DNA from: Enterococcus sp. ZJ1622
GTDB lineage: Bacteria > Bacillota > Bacilli > Lactobacillales > Enterococcaceae
DNA length: 64,000 nucleotides
Direction: 5' to 3'
Assembly (NCBI RefSeq): GCF_011038845.1
Contig: NZ_JAAKDW010000005.1
Span: 176,076 to 240,075 of the forward strand
Part shown: positions 36,487 through 45,589 of the stretch, piece after piece
How positions within the stretch are numbered: the stretch's first letter is position 1
How the letters are laid out: the number at the start of each line of letters is the position of its first letter
Translations under genes and position numbers: made by a program
The notes under the pieces: generated by a model
What the model was told of the DNA's origin: nothing
The model's input: only the letters and a program-made list of their open reading frames with translations
Databases searched by the model: none

Positions 36487-37659
36487 ATGGACCAATCTGC
36501 CATCATTAAATTAATGGATCTGCTTTATAAAAAATATTTGATTCCTATGATTCTGTTCGATTCTTCCAACAATCCCTGTCACCCAAAAATAACATGGGAT
36601 ACCCAACCTGCCCTGACAAAATTCATTGTTCCTGCTGCGGACAGACCTGTCCTTTTGTTCAATGATTTTCCTTTTATGTATGCCGTTTTGAATATCCATA
36701 CTGGAAGTCAGTCGTTTTCTTTGCTTGTTGGTCCTTGCGGTTTGATCGGCCAAGCACCCGACCGTTTCGTTTTCCATTCCCATGCGTATCATTATGGTAT
36801 CCACTATACCAAAGAAACCATTGCTGCCTTTGAAGAATTCGTCCAGCTTCTCCATACTATTTTCACCCATGAGATTTTACAAAAGGATGCCCTCCACTGG
36901 ATCTATCAAAAGGAGACCCATCAGCATAAAACGACTGACCACCGAATCGAAGAAAGTCTGTATGATAGAAGAATGCAGGAAGCGACTTTTGATTCGTATC
37001 AGTTTGAATTGCGGTATACCGAGTATATCAAGAGAAATCAGCCGGAAAAGATCGATTGGCTCTTCAAAAAAATGCAAGAGACTTATCAAGTCGAGTTGGC
37101 TGGCAACGAATTAGAAGGACTGAAATTGAAATTTTCAGCTTTTGTTGCTATTTTGACACGTATCAGCATCGATGAAGGCGTCCCGATCAATCAGGCTTTC
37201 AGCTTATCTGACGCCTTGATCCAAGGACTGTTTCGCATCCATTCTGCCGACGAATGGCATACTTATATGAAAGAAGCCACTTACCGGTTCATGAAGCTGA
37301 TCCATCAGCAGCCACTTGCAGGTAAATCCATGCTGGTCAAACAGCTCATCAATTATATCGATAGTCATGTGTATGAACGAGTAACGGTCGAAGAATTAGC
37401 AGGATATTGTGACAAACATAAAACACATCTGTCTGCTTTGTTCAAAAAAGAAATGGGGCAAACAATCCATTCTTATATCCAAGAACGCAAGATCAATGAA
37501 AGCAAACACCTGCTGCTATTTACCGACAAAAGCTATAAAGAAATCAGTATGCTTCTTTCTTTTGCTAGCCAGAGCCATTTTATCCAAGTGTTCAAGAAAA
37601 CAGCCGGAGTGACACCTCGTGAATACCGGAGCCAGCATTATGCACATTCCATCCATTGA
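36487..37659 (+). CDS. AraC family transcriptional regulator
   Basis: A 390-residue regulator. Residues 1-130 form a possible sensory domain (IPMILFDSSNNPC, FSLLVGPCGLIG), the middle about 150-270 is helical, and the last 100 residues hold the double helix-turn-helix AraC domain (VTVEELAGYCDKHKTHLSALFKKEMG and YKEISMLLSFASQSHFIQVFKKTAGVTPREYR). Divergent from the GH3 operon across 173 bp, so it very likely controls it. RBS AGGAGG. The effector might be a phospho-sugar or free disaccharide. Confidence 0.92.
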   Translation: MDQSAIIKLMDLLYKKYLIPMILFDSSNNPCHPKITWDTQPALTKFIVPAADRPVLLFNDFPFMYAVLNIHTGSQSFSLLVGPCGLIGQAPDRFVFHSHAYHYGIHYTKETIAAFEEFVQLLHTIFTHEILQKDALHWIYQKETHQHKTTDHRIEESLYDRRMQEATFDSYQFELRYTEYIKRNQPEKIDWLFKKMQETYQVELAGNELEGLKLKFSAFVAILTRISIDEGVPINQAFSLSDALIQGLFRIHSADEWHTYMKEATYRFMKLIHQQPLAGKSMLVKQLINYIDSHVYERVTVEELAGYCDKHKTHLSALFKKEMGQTIHSYIQERKINESKHLLLFTDKSYKEISMLLSFASQSHFIQVFKKTAGVTPREYRSQHYAHSIH

Positions 37660-37754
37660 TAAAAAGCGAAAGATTCTGTCTGAGAAAAGAATGAATCCAT
37701 ACGATGAAATCTGTTATACTATTTATGAAAAGTATGTTTTAGGGGAATCGGACA

Positions 37755-38516
37755 ATGAAAATCTATTACATTGAAGACAATTTGTTCCATCAAGAATTAT
37801 TTAAAAAAGAACTTCAGAAACATGAACAGCTCCGATCGATCGAAATCCATGTATTTCCTAGCGATAAACTGGAAACGATTTATAGGAATCTAGAAACGTT
37901 TTCGATTTCTTCCTCAGATTTTTTTATTATCGATATCGATTTGAAAACACTTCACAGCGGGATCGATTTTGCCCAGAAGATCCGTACGATCAACAAAAAT
38001 TGTTATATTATCTTCTTATCCAATGACAGTTCGAGAGGGCTGGAAATCATCAACAGGCAGATCCGTCCAGATCGTTACCTGGATAAATCTGATTTCGTGG
38101 ACGTATTCAATCAAATCGAGGAGATCCTACAAAAAAAAATGGCGAACAGGAAACAGAATGCCTCGATCGTCGAACTGCAGGGAGCTGCAAAAGTATTTTT
38201 GGTCGATCCTGACGAGGTCAACTATATCGCGACCGTCAATGGCTCTCGTTCTACATTAGAATATTGTGGTGTCCAAGAAAATTTCATCATCCACGACAAG
38301 ATGAAAAACATCAAGCAAAAATTTAAACCTTACCATTATTTCAATGAGCTGAAAAGCTACTCGATCAATCCATTCAACATAAAAAATATCGACAAACAGA
38401 TGATGGAAGTCAATTTTAAAAATGGTGAATCCCTTTTTCTCAGCTCGACCAGTATCAAAAAGCTGATGAATCACATTGAGATGCTGAAACAAAAAACACT
38501 GAACGATTTTTTTTAA
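37755..38516 (+). CDS. LytTR-family response regulator (AgrA/FsrA-like)
   Basis: A 253-residue regulator with a receiver domain (phosphoacceptor Asp in FFIIDIDLKTLHSG near residue 60, FLSNDS with the switch Ser) and a C-terminal LytTR DNA-binding domain (about 150-250). This type usually works with a GHKL histidine kinase in peptide quorum-sensing circuits; the kinase is the convergent neighbour at 38542-39798. A TATACT -10 lies about 40 bp upstream. The start ATG has AGGGGAATC upstream. No cyclic-peptide precursor or AgrB-like protease gene is adjacent. Confidence 0.9.
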   Translation: MKIYYIEDNLFHQELFKKELQKHEQLRSIEIHVFPSDKLETIYRNLETFSISSSDFFIIDIDLKTLHSGIDFAQKIRTINKNCYIIFLSNDSSRGLEIINRQIRPDRYLDKSDFVDVFNQIEEILQKKMANRKQNASIVELQGAAKVFLVDPDEVNYIATVNGSRSTLEYCGVQENFIIHDKMKNIKQKFKPYHYFNELKSYSINPFNIKNIDKQMMEVNFKNGESLFLSSTSIKKLMNHIEMLKQKTLNDFF

Positions 38517-38540
38517 AAGTCGTTCAGCTTCGTTTTTTTG
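38499..38540 (+). terminator. Terminator between convergent regulator and kinase genes
   Basis: CTGAACGA (38499-38506) pairs with TCGTTCAG (38520-38527) across the end of the response-regulator gene, followed by CTTCGTTTTTTTG. Confidence 0.7.
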
Positions 38541-38541
38541 T

Positions 38542-39798
38542 TCAGCTTTCATTTTTCTTCTTCTCGGCAATGACAAGTTCTAATTCAAAGACTTCTAATT
38601 TTTTGATATATCGGATTTCATAATTCACATTCGTGTATCTCTCAGCTAATTTCGCGAAATTATACAGCCCTAAGCCACCTTCTTTTTTGGCAGAGGTGCC
38701 TCTTTTCAGGATATCAGCTAAACTAGTACCAGTCATATCAGCTGGGTTGCTGATCTTGAAAGAGAAAGCTTCTTCTGTTTGATTCAATACGATGGCAATG
38801 GGCACAGTACTTTTTTTCACGGAATAATGCTCCAACGAATTGTTCAAAGCGATCGAAAGCAGCCGAAGCATATCGATATAATCGATATTCACTTGAAGGA
38901 TCGGATTCAGCACTTGGATATCATACGCGATTTCCTGCTGGTCCGCACGCTCCATAAAGTCATAAAACAAGCCTCTGATCGCTGGTTCGGCAATCCGTTT
39001 CAACGGATTATGTCGCGCATCATTAATCATTTCTAAGGAGTATTCTTTTAGATGGTGCAATAGCCGCACCGACTCTTCTTGCTCCTTGTTCTTCAAACTA
39101 TATTCCAACGCAGAGATATAGTTCAAATAATCATGACGGAATTCATCTAGTTTTGCATAATATTCTTCCGTCTCTTTTTTGTCCTTCAAATATGGTGCTA
39201 ATGCATTGATCTTTTTTTGATAAATGATAAATAAAATAAACAGCAATGTGTAGCTTAAATTGAACAATAAAGTGATCGCTGATGTCAAAAGATAATCGAA
39301 GCTATAAAAGCCGATACTTTCATGGAATGAATAGAGCACAAAAAAAAGAATCGTCGACAGTATCGTTATCCTTTTCATTTTCTTCGTATATCCTCTGAAA
39401 TAATCGAAAAGATGATATTTTTTATCCAGCATCCGCATCCACCAGTACAAAGCCGTGACCAAGATCAGTTCTATGATTGAATTCATCCCAAGATCGTACA
39501 ATCCGAAATACCTTGGGATGTCATAGGCGACAAAAAACGCAAGCCCAATGACATTCATCAAAAAGTTCAGCAATAATACGGTCAAATATGGATTGACCAC
39601 GATACGATATAAAAAATAACCTTGGAACAGATAAAGAGCGATCAAAAAAAAGAGGGTATACTTTGGAACAAAAAGATTAACGACAAACATCCCCAAATAA
39701 AGTACTGTGAATTTTCTTTTTTCTTTTCTAGGAAACAATACATATAGACCAATCAACAGATTTAAATAGACAACAATAATAAAAATAATCGAATTCAT
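38542..39798 (-). CDS. GHKL sensor histidine kinase (AgrC/FsrC-like)
   Basis: A 418-residue kinase. The first half has about six membrane helices. The DHp helix carries EFRHDYLNYISALEYSLKN (phospho-His about residue 230), and the ATPase domain has ALNNSLEHYSV (N box) and a GGLGLYNFAKLAERY G box. This is the AgrC/ComD/FsrC type that senses secreted peptides in the membrane. It is convergent with its probable partner response regulator, an unusual arrangement because such pairs are mostly co-transcribed. Confidence 0.9.
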   Translation of the reverse strand: MNSIIFIIVVYLNLLIGLYVLFPRKEKRKFTVLYLGMFVVNLFVPKYTLFFLIALYLFQGYFLYRIVVNPYLTVLLLNFLMNVIGLAFFVAYDIPRYFGLYDLGMNSIIELILVTALYWWMRMLDKKYHLFDYFRGYTKKMKRITILSTILFFVLYSFHESIGFYSFDYLLTSAITLLFNLSYTLLFILFIIYQKKINALAPYLKDKKETEEYYAKLDEFRHDYLNYISALEYSLKNKEQEESVRLLHHLKEYSLEMINDARHNPLKRIAEPAIRGLFYDFMERADQQEIAYDIQVLNPILQVNIDYIDMLRLLSIALNNSLEHYSVKKSTVPIAIVLNQTEEAFSFKISNPADMTGTSLADILKRGTSAKKEGGLGLYNFAKLAERYTNVNYEIRYIKKLEVFELELVIAEKKKNES

Positions 39799-39839
39799 GT
39801 GACCCCTAACTTCCTTTTTCTTTTATCATAGCAAAAGAA

Positions 39840-39873
39840 AAGAAGGAAAAACAATTGCGTGTCTCTCCTTCTT
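39840..39873 (-). terminator. Terminator of first WxL operon
   Basis: AAGAAGGA (39840-39847) and TCCTTCTT (39866-39873) form an 8-bp stem, followed by TTCTTTTGC on the minus strand. Confidence 0.65.
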
Positions 39874-39878
39874 CTTAT

Positions 39879-41606
39879 TTATGGTGCTGTGACGATCGTC
39901 CATTCTAATTCTGAACGATATTCTCCCGCATAGGCACCTGAGGCGACAGATAGATCAAACTGATGTGCTGTATCTTGTTGTAAGGAATAATCAGTTGACG
40001 TATCTTGTACCATTGGCAGTGCGGTTGGAGTATTCATTGTAATTGGCAGGTTTCCGCCATTGTTTTGAAAGCTCAGCTGTGCGGAGAGCTCTCTTCTTCC
40101 ATCTGAAAACGGAGCAAGCTGTTTGACCGTCAATTCCCAGCCGCCACGATTGCCTGTGGTGTCTTCCACGGTCACGGCAACAGGAGATTGGGTAGCCGCA
40201 TGTTGGGTGTTTCCTGAAATAATCAGATTTTGAAACTGAATTTCCGGGTCGATTTGTTTGAATCGCACCGCTCCCTCATTTAGCATAATGACAAATTTTC
40301 GGCTATCAGAAAGCTGACCTTCTGTATCTTTTGCATAGATTTCGACTTGGTTTTCTCCAAGTTTCAAGTTGCTGAGAGGCAGTTCTTTTGTAAAATCGAT
40401 CCAAGTGTCTTTTGAGCTATTTATCAGATTATCAGCTAGTACGCCCTCTTGCCCGTTGAGCTTATAAAAAAGACACACTGCATTGCTGTCTTTATCTTTC
40501 CATTGCCCTGTGATCGGTAATGTATGATCAGCTGGAACAACAGGGACAGAGGCGTTCTCAATCGGATCTAAAAGCTTGATTTCAGGTGGTACAACTGTTT
40601 GTACTAAAGTAATCACTGCATCATCTTCTGCTACTTGGCCATTGCTGTCAGAAAGCTTGATATGGATATTGTTCGTGCCGATATTGCCCACATTTTTCAG
40701 ATCAATCGGGATTTCGAATGTCCCGTCTTCCTTGAAACTGTCGTCCGGGATCGGCAACTCTTTCCCATCTACTGTCAGTACAGGATGGATATCATCTTTT
40801 GCCCCTGCCCATGAACCAGTCAGTGTCGTCTGATAAGAAGAGTCGTCTATGATGTCGATCTTTTTGTTTTTAGTCGCTTCGTCAAATGAGACCCCTAGAT
40901 CCTGAATGCTTGGCATAGACGTGGTCAAGAAATGATCCCAATCAAAATCATCAGCGTTACTGTCATAAACAGCGGCATGAAGCATGAATTTATCATTCTT
41001 CAATGCTTCTTCTGTCACCGTCGCTTTATAGCTTAGAATGACTTTAGAACCTTTTGTAACTAATACTTTTGATAAGGCATATTCATCCTCATATGGCCCA
41101 TCGTCATATTCATTGGTGATGGGAATTTCTGTCATTCGACCGTCATAAGTCAGCGGATCACCGTGTTCATAGTTAGCTAACAAATTAAAGGCCGCCAATA
41201 GATTATTGTGTAATTCTTTAGTTGTTTCGACAAATCTCCCAGTATCTTGTATTCCTGCAACTTCATATTTGAATTCAGGCTCTCCCTGTAGTTGCAATCC
41301 TTGTGTCTTATCAGGAAACAGCACGAACACAGAAGATTGCTTAAACTGATCGGGCAAAACACCATCGTCTAGCTTTTCTAAAGTGGTCGTCACAGTTACC
41401 GTATCCCCGACAGCTGTATAATGTGGGGAATGATCTTTTTTGTAAGAAATTGATGCTTTGACATGCCCACCAAGAATCGGCCCCTCGCTCACTTCTGTAT
41501 AATCTGCTGCTGAAACCTCAATAGAATGAAAACAGATACTTCCTAATACACAAATAAAAAACAAACTTAATATATATAACTTATTTAGTGGCTGGCTCCA
41601 TTTCAC
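39879..41606 (-). CDS. Large WxL-domain surface protein (CscC-like)
   Basis: A 575-residue exported protein with a signal peptide of about 33 residues ending at VSAAD. The middle has two Ig-like segments (about 265-360 and 365-445). The WxL domain at the C-terminus has GGWELTV (first W-x-L) and finally LEWTIVTAP, where WTI replaces the usual W-x-L. Such domains bind peptidoglycan non-covalently. It lies last in the first WxL operon after DUF916 and two small WxL genes. Start is a GTG at 41604-41606 with AGGTGAG upstream. The substitution in the distal motif may affect wall binding. Confidence 0.85.
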   Translation of the reverse strand: MKWSQPLNKLYILSLFFICVLGSICFHSIEVSAADYTEVSEGPILGGHVKASISYKKDHSPHYTAVGDTVTVTTTLEKLDDGVLPDQFKQSSVFVLFPDKTQGLQLQGEPEFKYEVAGIQDTGRFVETTKELHNNLLAAFNLLANYEHGDPLTYDGRMTEIPITNEYDDGPYEDEYALSKVLVTKGSKVILSYKATVTEEALKNDKFMLHAAVYDSNADDFDWDHFLTTSMPSIQDLGVSFDEATKNKKIDIIDDSSYQTTLTGSWAGAKDDIHPVLTVDGKELPIPDDSFKEDGTFEIPIDLKNVGNIGTNNIHIKLSDSNGQVAEDDAVITLVQTVVPPEIKLLDPIENASVPVVPADHTLPITGQWKDKDSNAVCLFYKLNGQEGVLADNLINSSKDTWIDFTKELPLSNLKLGENQVEIYAKDTEGQLSDSRKFVIMLNEGAVRFKQIDPEIQFQNLIISGNTQHAATQSPVAVTVEDTTGNRGGWELTVKQLAPFSDGRRELSAQLSFQNNGGNLPITMNTPTALPMVQDTSTDYSLQQDTAHQFDLSVASGAYAGEYRSELEWTIVTAP

Positions 41607-41619
41607 TTGAAAGACTCAC

Positions 41620-42636
41620 CTACTTTTTTTGTTTAAGTAATTTGTAACTTAAAAATGCGATGATCAGTAGAAGCAGGAGACCAACGACGAGGATGATTGG
41701 TAGATAGTCCGTACCTTTGTCTTCTGTGACTGCTTCCTGATTGATTTTCTTTGCTTTTTCTGATTTGATGGTGAAATCAGTGGATAGATGCCATGTTTTA
41801 TGATGGTTTCCTTCTTGCGCATCGATCGTCACTGTGTAATCTCCTGCAGCGATCTTGTCTTTTTGCAAGCTGATCGGAAAATCAAAGTTGGTATTAGGCG
41901 CAATAGACATATTTTCTTTTTTTGTTTCGTATAATACGTCCTTTGAGCCCTTTTTAGTGATCTTCGCATCAAATTTCACTTTACTGATGATCCCAGGTGT
42001 CGGGTTTTGAACATTGGCAAAGACAGTCGTATAGGAATTTTGCAAACCTGCTTTGGCAAAATTCAGTTTTAGTTCTGGTGCAACAGATTCCGTATCATTT
42101 TGTAGCTTCACACCGATCACATACGCATATTTGTTACGGATCGCTGTACCTTCCGTTTTTTCACTGATATCATCTTTTTTACTGATATGGATGCCGCCAA
42201 GAATCATGCCTTTGAAAGTTTCTTTCGGCATATTTATTTTGAAGGTGACATCCTTTGCTTCCCCAGCTTGTAATTCGACTTCTTGATTTTTCGGTGTTAC
42301 TAGCTGATTTAATACATATTTAGCAGAAGGATCTTTCTTCAGATCTGTTTGGCCATAATCGATGACGCCGTTGCTATTAGTTGCCGCATTATTGACATCG
42401 ACATCAAAAACTGCTTTTTCTTTTGCCGAATTTGCTAAATGGATCGAGATTTCTTCCTGCTGATCGGGCTGTAATTGCAGATCAAAATAAGAAACATCTT
42501 TATTTTTTTGAAATTCTGGAAGATTGGCGCTGACGCTGTATGCTGATTCGTTTGAATCAGCATGCGTCATTAATGGCAAAGCGATCATACTCAATAAACC
42601 AAAAGCCGCAACAAACAATGATTTCAGTTTGTTCAT
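41620..42636 (-). CDS. DUF916/DUF3324 membrane protein (CscA-like)
   Basis: About 338 residues. Signal peptide (residues 1-25, ending THA), an N-terminal DUF916 domain with FDLQLQPDQQEEISIHLANS, a DUF3324 domain with YVIGVKLQND and FAKAGLQNSYTTVFANVQNPTPGIIS, and a C-terminal membrane helix (YLPIILVVGLLLLLIIAFLSY) with basic tail. DUF916 proteins are constant partners of WxL proteins and are thought to hold them at the membrane-wall interface. I use the ATG at 42634-42636, behind GGAG, rather than the ATG 12 bp earlier. A homologue stands in the second cluster at 52697-53734. Confidence 0.88.
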   Translation of the reverse strand: MNKLKSLFVAAFGLLSMIALPLMTHADSNESAYSVSANLPEFQKNKDVSYFDLQLQPDQQEEISIHLANSAKEKAVFDVDVNNAATNSNGVIDYGQTDLKKDPSAKYVLNQLVTPKNQEVELQAGEAKDVTFKINMPKETFKGMILGGIHISKKDDISEKTEGTAIRNKYAYVIGVKLQNDTESVAPELKLNFAKAGLQNSYTTVFANVQNPTPGIISKVKFDAKITKKGSKDVLYETKKENMSIAPNTNFDFPISLQKDKIAAGDYTVTIDAQEGNHHKTWHLSTDFTIKSEKAKKINQEAVTEDKGTDYLPIILVVGLLLLLIIAFLSYKLLKQKK

Positions 42637-42649
42637 TTTCTTCTCCATC

Positions 42650-43324
42650 CTATTCAGTAGGACCTGCTGTTAGTGTCCATGTGATCGTTGCTGTGTATTC
42701 TTTTGCTTCAGCAGAACCTGAAGGAACTTGTAATTGTATTTTATTATTGTTTCCTTGCGTTCCTTGGAAAATATCTACCCATGTTCCTTGTCCTTTCAAG
42801 CTGTCAGCAGTCATTACTGGTTTTGCTTCCGTATTGTCGAAAGTCACATCGTGTGCTTCTGGGCTTGCACTAGTGTTATCTAAAGTAGTTTGTGTTTCTC
42901 CGCCTTTAAATGAAAGTACCGCACCTTTTAGTTCTGAGTGATCTTCAGCAGTGAATTTAGAAGTTGCTGCTGTCAGTGTCCAGCCACCTTCTACCCCGCG
43001 TTTATCGGTGATTTGGACATTGGCTTCTGCATTTTCTGCATTGTATACTTGTTCACTTGCTGAGATTTCTTGTGTACCGAAAGTGATGTCGGATACATGG
43101 TCGATAGACAATGGGCCATGATCGCCTGTTCCGTTATCGTCCGGGTCATCAGGGACCAATGGATGAACTGGATCATCATTTCCTCCAGTAAAAGCGATCT
43201 TTGCAGTAGATGTGGTAGCATCTTTCGCTGGTGCTGTTTCATCTGCGTGTACATTCAATGTGCTTAATAATGAGCTTGATAGCAATGCAGTGGCTGCTAA
43301 TGTATAGAATACCTGTTTTTTCAT
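42650..43324 (-). CDS. Small WxL-domain surface protein
   Basis: A 224-residue exported protein (signal peptide about 27 residues, ending VHADE). It begins with an Asp/Pro-rich stretch (DDPVHPLVPDDPDDNGTGDH), followed by the WxL domain: FGTQEI, GGWTLTA and the C-terminal ITWTLTAGPTE. It is one of two consecutive small WxL genes, so probably a duplicated ligand-bearing or structural subunit. RBS AAGGAGA. Binding to the cell wall is established for the family; the partner ligand here is unknown. Confidence 0.9.
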   Translation of the reverse strand: MKKQVFYTLAATALLSSSLLSTLNVHADETAPAKDATTSTAKIAFTGGNDDPVHPLVPDDPDDNGTGDHGPLSIDHVSDITFGTQEISASEQVYNAENAEANVQITDKRGVEGGWTLTAATSKFTAEDHSELKGAVLSFKGGETQTTLDNTSASPEAHDVTFDNTEAKPVMTADSLKGQGTWVDIFQGTQGNNNKIQLQVPSGSAEAKEYTATITWTLTAGPTE

Positions 43325-43364
43325 CGTTGTTATTCTCTCCTTATTCGTTCGTGATCAATTTGGA

Positions 43365-44024
43365 TTAAGCTGGTGCGTCTGACAAAGTCCAGACAAGTGT
43401 TGCTGTATAATCGCCAACGAGATTTCCTGAAGGGACTTTCAGAGATACATTTTCGGTGGTCATTTCATCTGCCCATGTCCCTAAACCTGTATTCGCAGCA
43501 GCAGTCATGATATTTTGCGCTTGGCCATTTACAATTACCTCATTTGCCACAGGTAAAGCAGATTGGTTTCCTTCTGCTGTGGCGGTCGTTCCAGCTGGTA
43601 AAGTAAGTTCTGCCCCGTTTAGCGTTTTTTCTCCTGAAGTGAATCCTTTATCTGTTTCGTAATTTACTTGCAAGTTCCAGCCAGCGCCTGTTCCTCGCAG
43701 ATCTGAAACTTGTGCTTCTGTACGAAGTGCCGGTTTTTGTGCCGCATAGTTCTCTGTTTTTCCAGAAATCGTATGTTGCCCGAAATCAATGTTTGAAATA
43801 TAGTCGATACGCAAGTCACCTGTATTATTGGTTGGGTCATTTGAAGCAGGATTATCGTCTGGATCGATTGGGCCGATTGGATCTACTGGATGGTCTGGAT
43901 CTTGTTTTGCCAAACCGATTTTTGCTTGGCTCGTGCCGTTCAAATCATCTGCGTGTACAGATAATGCTCCTCCTGCTAAGATCGTTGTGCTGATAAGTGC
44001 TGCTGCGAAAATTGTTTTTTTCAT
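43365..44024 (-). CDS. Small WxL-domain surface protein
   Basis: A 219-residue exported protein with a signal peptide (about 25 residues, ending SVHADD), then a Pro/Asp-rich linker (DPDHPVDPIGPIDPDDNP), and a WxL domain: FGQHTI, GWNLQVNYE and the C-terminal LVWTLSDAPA. The gene starts 40 bp upstream of the next WxL gene and its start overlaps the stop codon of the LPXTG-type gene, so the operon is tightly packed. RBS AAAGGA. The two small WxL proteins of this operon share an Asp/Pro-rich linker and differ mainly in the middle. Confidence 0.9.
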   Translation of the reverse strand: MKKTIFAAALISTTILAGGALSVHADDLNGTSQAKIGLAKQDPDHPVDPIGPIDPDDNPASNDPTNNTGDLRIDYISNIDFGQHTISGKTENYAAQKPALRTEAQVSDLRGTGAGWNLQVNYETDKGFTSGEKTLNGAELTLPAGTTATAEGNQSALPVANEVIVNGQAQNIMTAAANTGLGTWADEMTTENVSLKVPSGNLVGDYTATLVWTLSDAPA

Positions 44025-44320
44025 TTTCTCTGTCCTTTCTTTTTTTCATATATCACAAAACATACGCTGAGACTGAGTAAGACCAGCCCGCTTCCTGTGA
44101 TGAATACCTCTGATTTTTCATTGGTTTGAGGAAGGTTCTTTGGTCTGGATCGATTTTCAGATTGTTTGGTTGATTCATCTGTTTGTGGAATACTTCCTTC
44201 AAATTTGATTCCAACACTGCTTTTTTCGGTAGAAGCCTCTACTTTCTGATCAAAAGCTGTGGCATGAAAAATAAATATAATAGCAAATAATAATGCCACG
44301 CTTTGCCTAAGCCTTTTCAT
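44021..44320 (-). CDS. Small sortase-anchored protein (CscD-like, LPQTNE motif)
   Basis: A 99-residue protein with a signal peptide (residues 1-28), a short GIKFEG strand motif shared with the homologues at 52354-52680 (GITF) and 63607-63957 (GIQF), and a C-terminal sorting signal: LPQTNE, membrane helix, and a KKKGQRK basic tail. The position-5 Asn instead of Gly in the LPXTG motif is unusual. It is the first gene of the WxL operon and overlaps the next gene. Such small proteins are regular members of WxL clusters, and their role is not known. Confidence 0.82.
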   Translation of the reverse strand: MKRLRQSVALLFAIIFIFHATAFDQKVEASTEKSSVGIKFEGSIPQTDESTKQSENRSRPKNLPQTNEKSEVFITGSGLVLLSLSVCFVIYEKKKGQRK

Positions 44321-44443
44321 TCGATTCCCCCCATCATCTTGTCTATCCTCAAAACGCCAAAATTAAAATCTCGATTTCTTTAGAATCATTACAATCCAGA
44401 ACAAAGGCTATTATAAACAAACAGTTCTATTCATTTTTTATTT

Positions 44444-44457
44444 TGTAAGCGCTATTT
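44444..44457 (-). promoter_or_regulatory. cre site upstream of first WxL operon
   Basis: TGTAAGCGCTATTT on the plus strand matches 13 of 14 positions of the cre consensus. It lies about 125 bp upstream of the small LPQTN gene; a TATAAT-like -10 for that operon lies around 44410-44415. The 275-bp gap otherwise contains the LysR-gene terminator. Confidence 0.5.
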
Positions 44458-44490
44458 AATAAAGTTATGCATTTTTTACTGCTGAACACA

Positions 44491-44518
44491 AAAAAACTGG
44501 AATGCTATCGCATCCCAG
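44491..44518 (-). terminator. Terminator after LysR gene
   Basis: CTGGGATGC and GCATTCCAG (one mismatch) form the stem on the minus strand, followed by TTTTTTTG. It lies about 80 bp after the LysR stop codon. Confidence 0.8.
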
Positions 44519-44595
44519 CTTTATCTTTGTTCTTGCTATCGAATGAATGATGTCAATATTGAGTATATGGTACGAAATACGAATTTTCCTTTTAT

Positions 44596-45495
44596 TCATA
44601 CACGTTTCTTATTATTGGGAAAAGCTTCTTGAAAACGTCGAATCAGCTCATGGACTGCTGGTGACAATACTCTGTTTTTCTTCCAAACCATCACGCAGTT
44701 TGTTTCAATCGCAGGTTCAAGTGGCAGAAATTTCAGGCTTTCCCGTTCATGATTTGCTATTGCCCCTTCGATAGTAACAGCTGATCCTACTCGATTCTCT
44801 ACTAAAGCAAACACATTGAAAATCAGGTTGAAGGTACCTACGATAGACAATTCACTGTTATCTGTCCCAAGCCATCCAGCGACCATCTCCTGTACCTCAG
44901 GGCGTCTGGAGATCAATAGCGGGACACCGGTTAGATCTTCTTTCACTAATCTTTCTTTTTGTGCTAAAAAAGATTCTTTCGAGACAAGGAGTCCCCATCT
45001 CTCCTTTCGAGGTAAGATGATCTTTTCGTACTTTTCGGTAGCAATCGGTTCTAGGAGTATGGCTAAATCAACAAGCCCTTTTTCCAACCGATCCGTGATA
45101 TCATCACTAGTTCCACTATGGATATGGAAGTGGACTTGAGGATAATCACTGACAAGTTCTTCCAGCATCATGGCTAACGTATCCGAATTGTCTGCTTCGA
45201 CACAGCCGATCGATAGATTCCCGCTGAATAACTGCTTTCGCTGATTTTCAAATTCTTGCGTAGTCTGTTCTGTCAATACTAGAATTTCTTCTGCACGGCT
45301 TTTTAAGAAACGGCCGGCAGCGGTAAGTACCATCTTGCGGTTTTCCCGCACAAATAGCTCTGTCCCTAATTCCTCTTCCAGTTCTTTCAATTGTCGACTC
45401 AAGGTGGGTTGTGTGACATGCAGGACTTCAGCAGCTCGTGAAATCGTTTCTTCCTCTGCGATCGTCCAGAAGTATTTTAACAAACGTAATTCCAT
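44596..45495 (-). CDS. LysR family transcriptional regulator
   Basis: A 299-residue regulator. The N-terminal winged helix (RLLKYFWTIAEEETISRAAEVLHVTQPTLSRQLKELEEELG) is classic LysR, and the rest is the co-inducer-binding domain. It stands downstream of the cystine carrier gene on the same strand but with its own terminator on each side, so it is a separate transcript. RBS AAGGAG. A role in sulfur-amino-acid or redox control is suggested by the neighbours and not by the sequence itself; no conserved sensor cysteine can be pointed out with confidence. Confidence 0.92.
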   Translation of the reverse strand: MELRLLKYFWTIAEEETISRAAEVLHVTQPTLSRQLKELEEELGTELFVRENRKMVLTAAGRFLKSRAEEILVLTEQTTQEFENQRKQLFSGNLSIGCVEADNSDTLAMMLEELVSDYPQVHFHIHSGTSDDITDRLEKGLVDLAILLEPIATEKYEKIILPRKERWGLLVSKESFLAQKERLVKEDLTGVPLLISRRPEVQEMVAGWLGTDNSELSIVGTFNLIFNVFALVENRVGSAVTIEGAIANHERESLKFLPLEPAIETNCVMVWKKNRVLSPAVHELIRRFQEAFPNNKKRV

Positions 45496-45589
45496 TCGTT
45501 TCTCCTTATGGTTTTTATTTGTTATTATATACCTTTTCTTTCCTTATTTCAGTGGATTGCATTTTTTGTCATCTACTGCTTTCACACAA

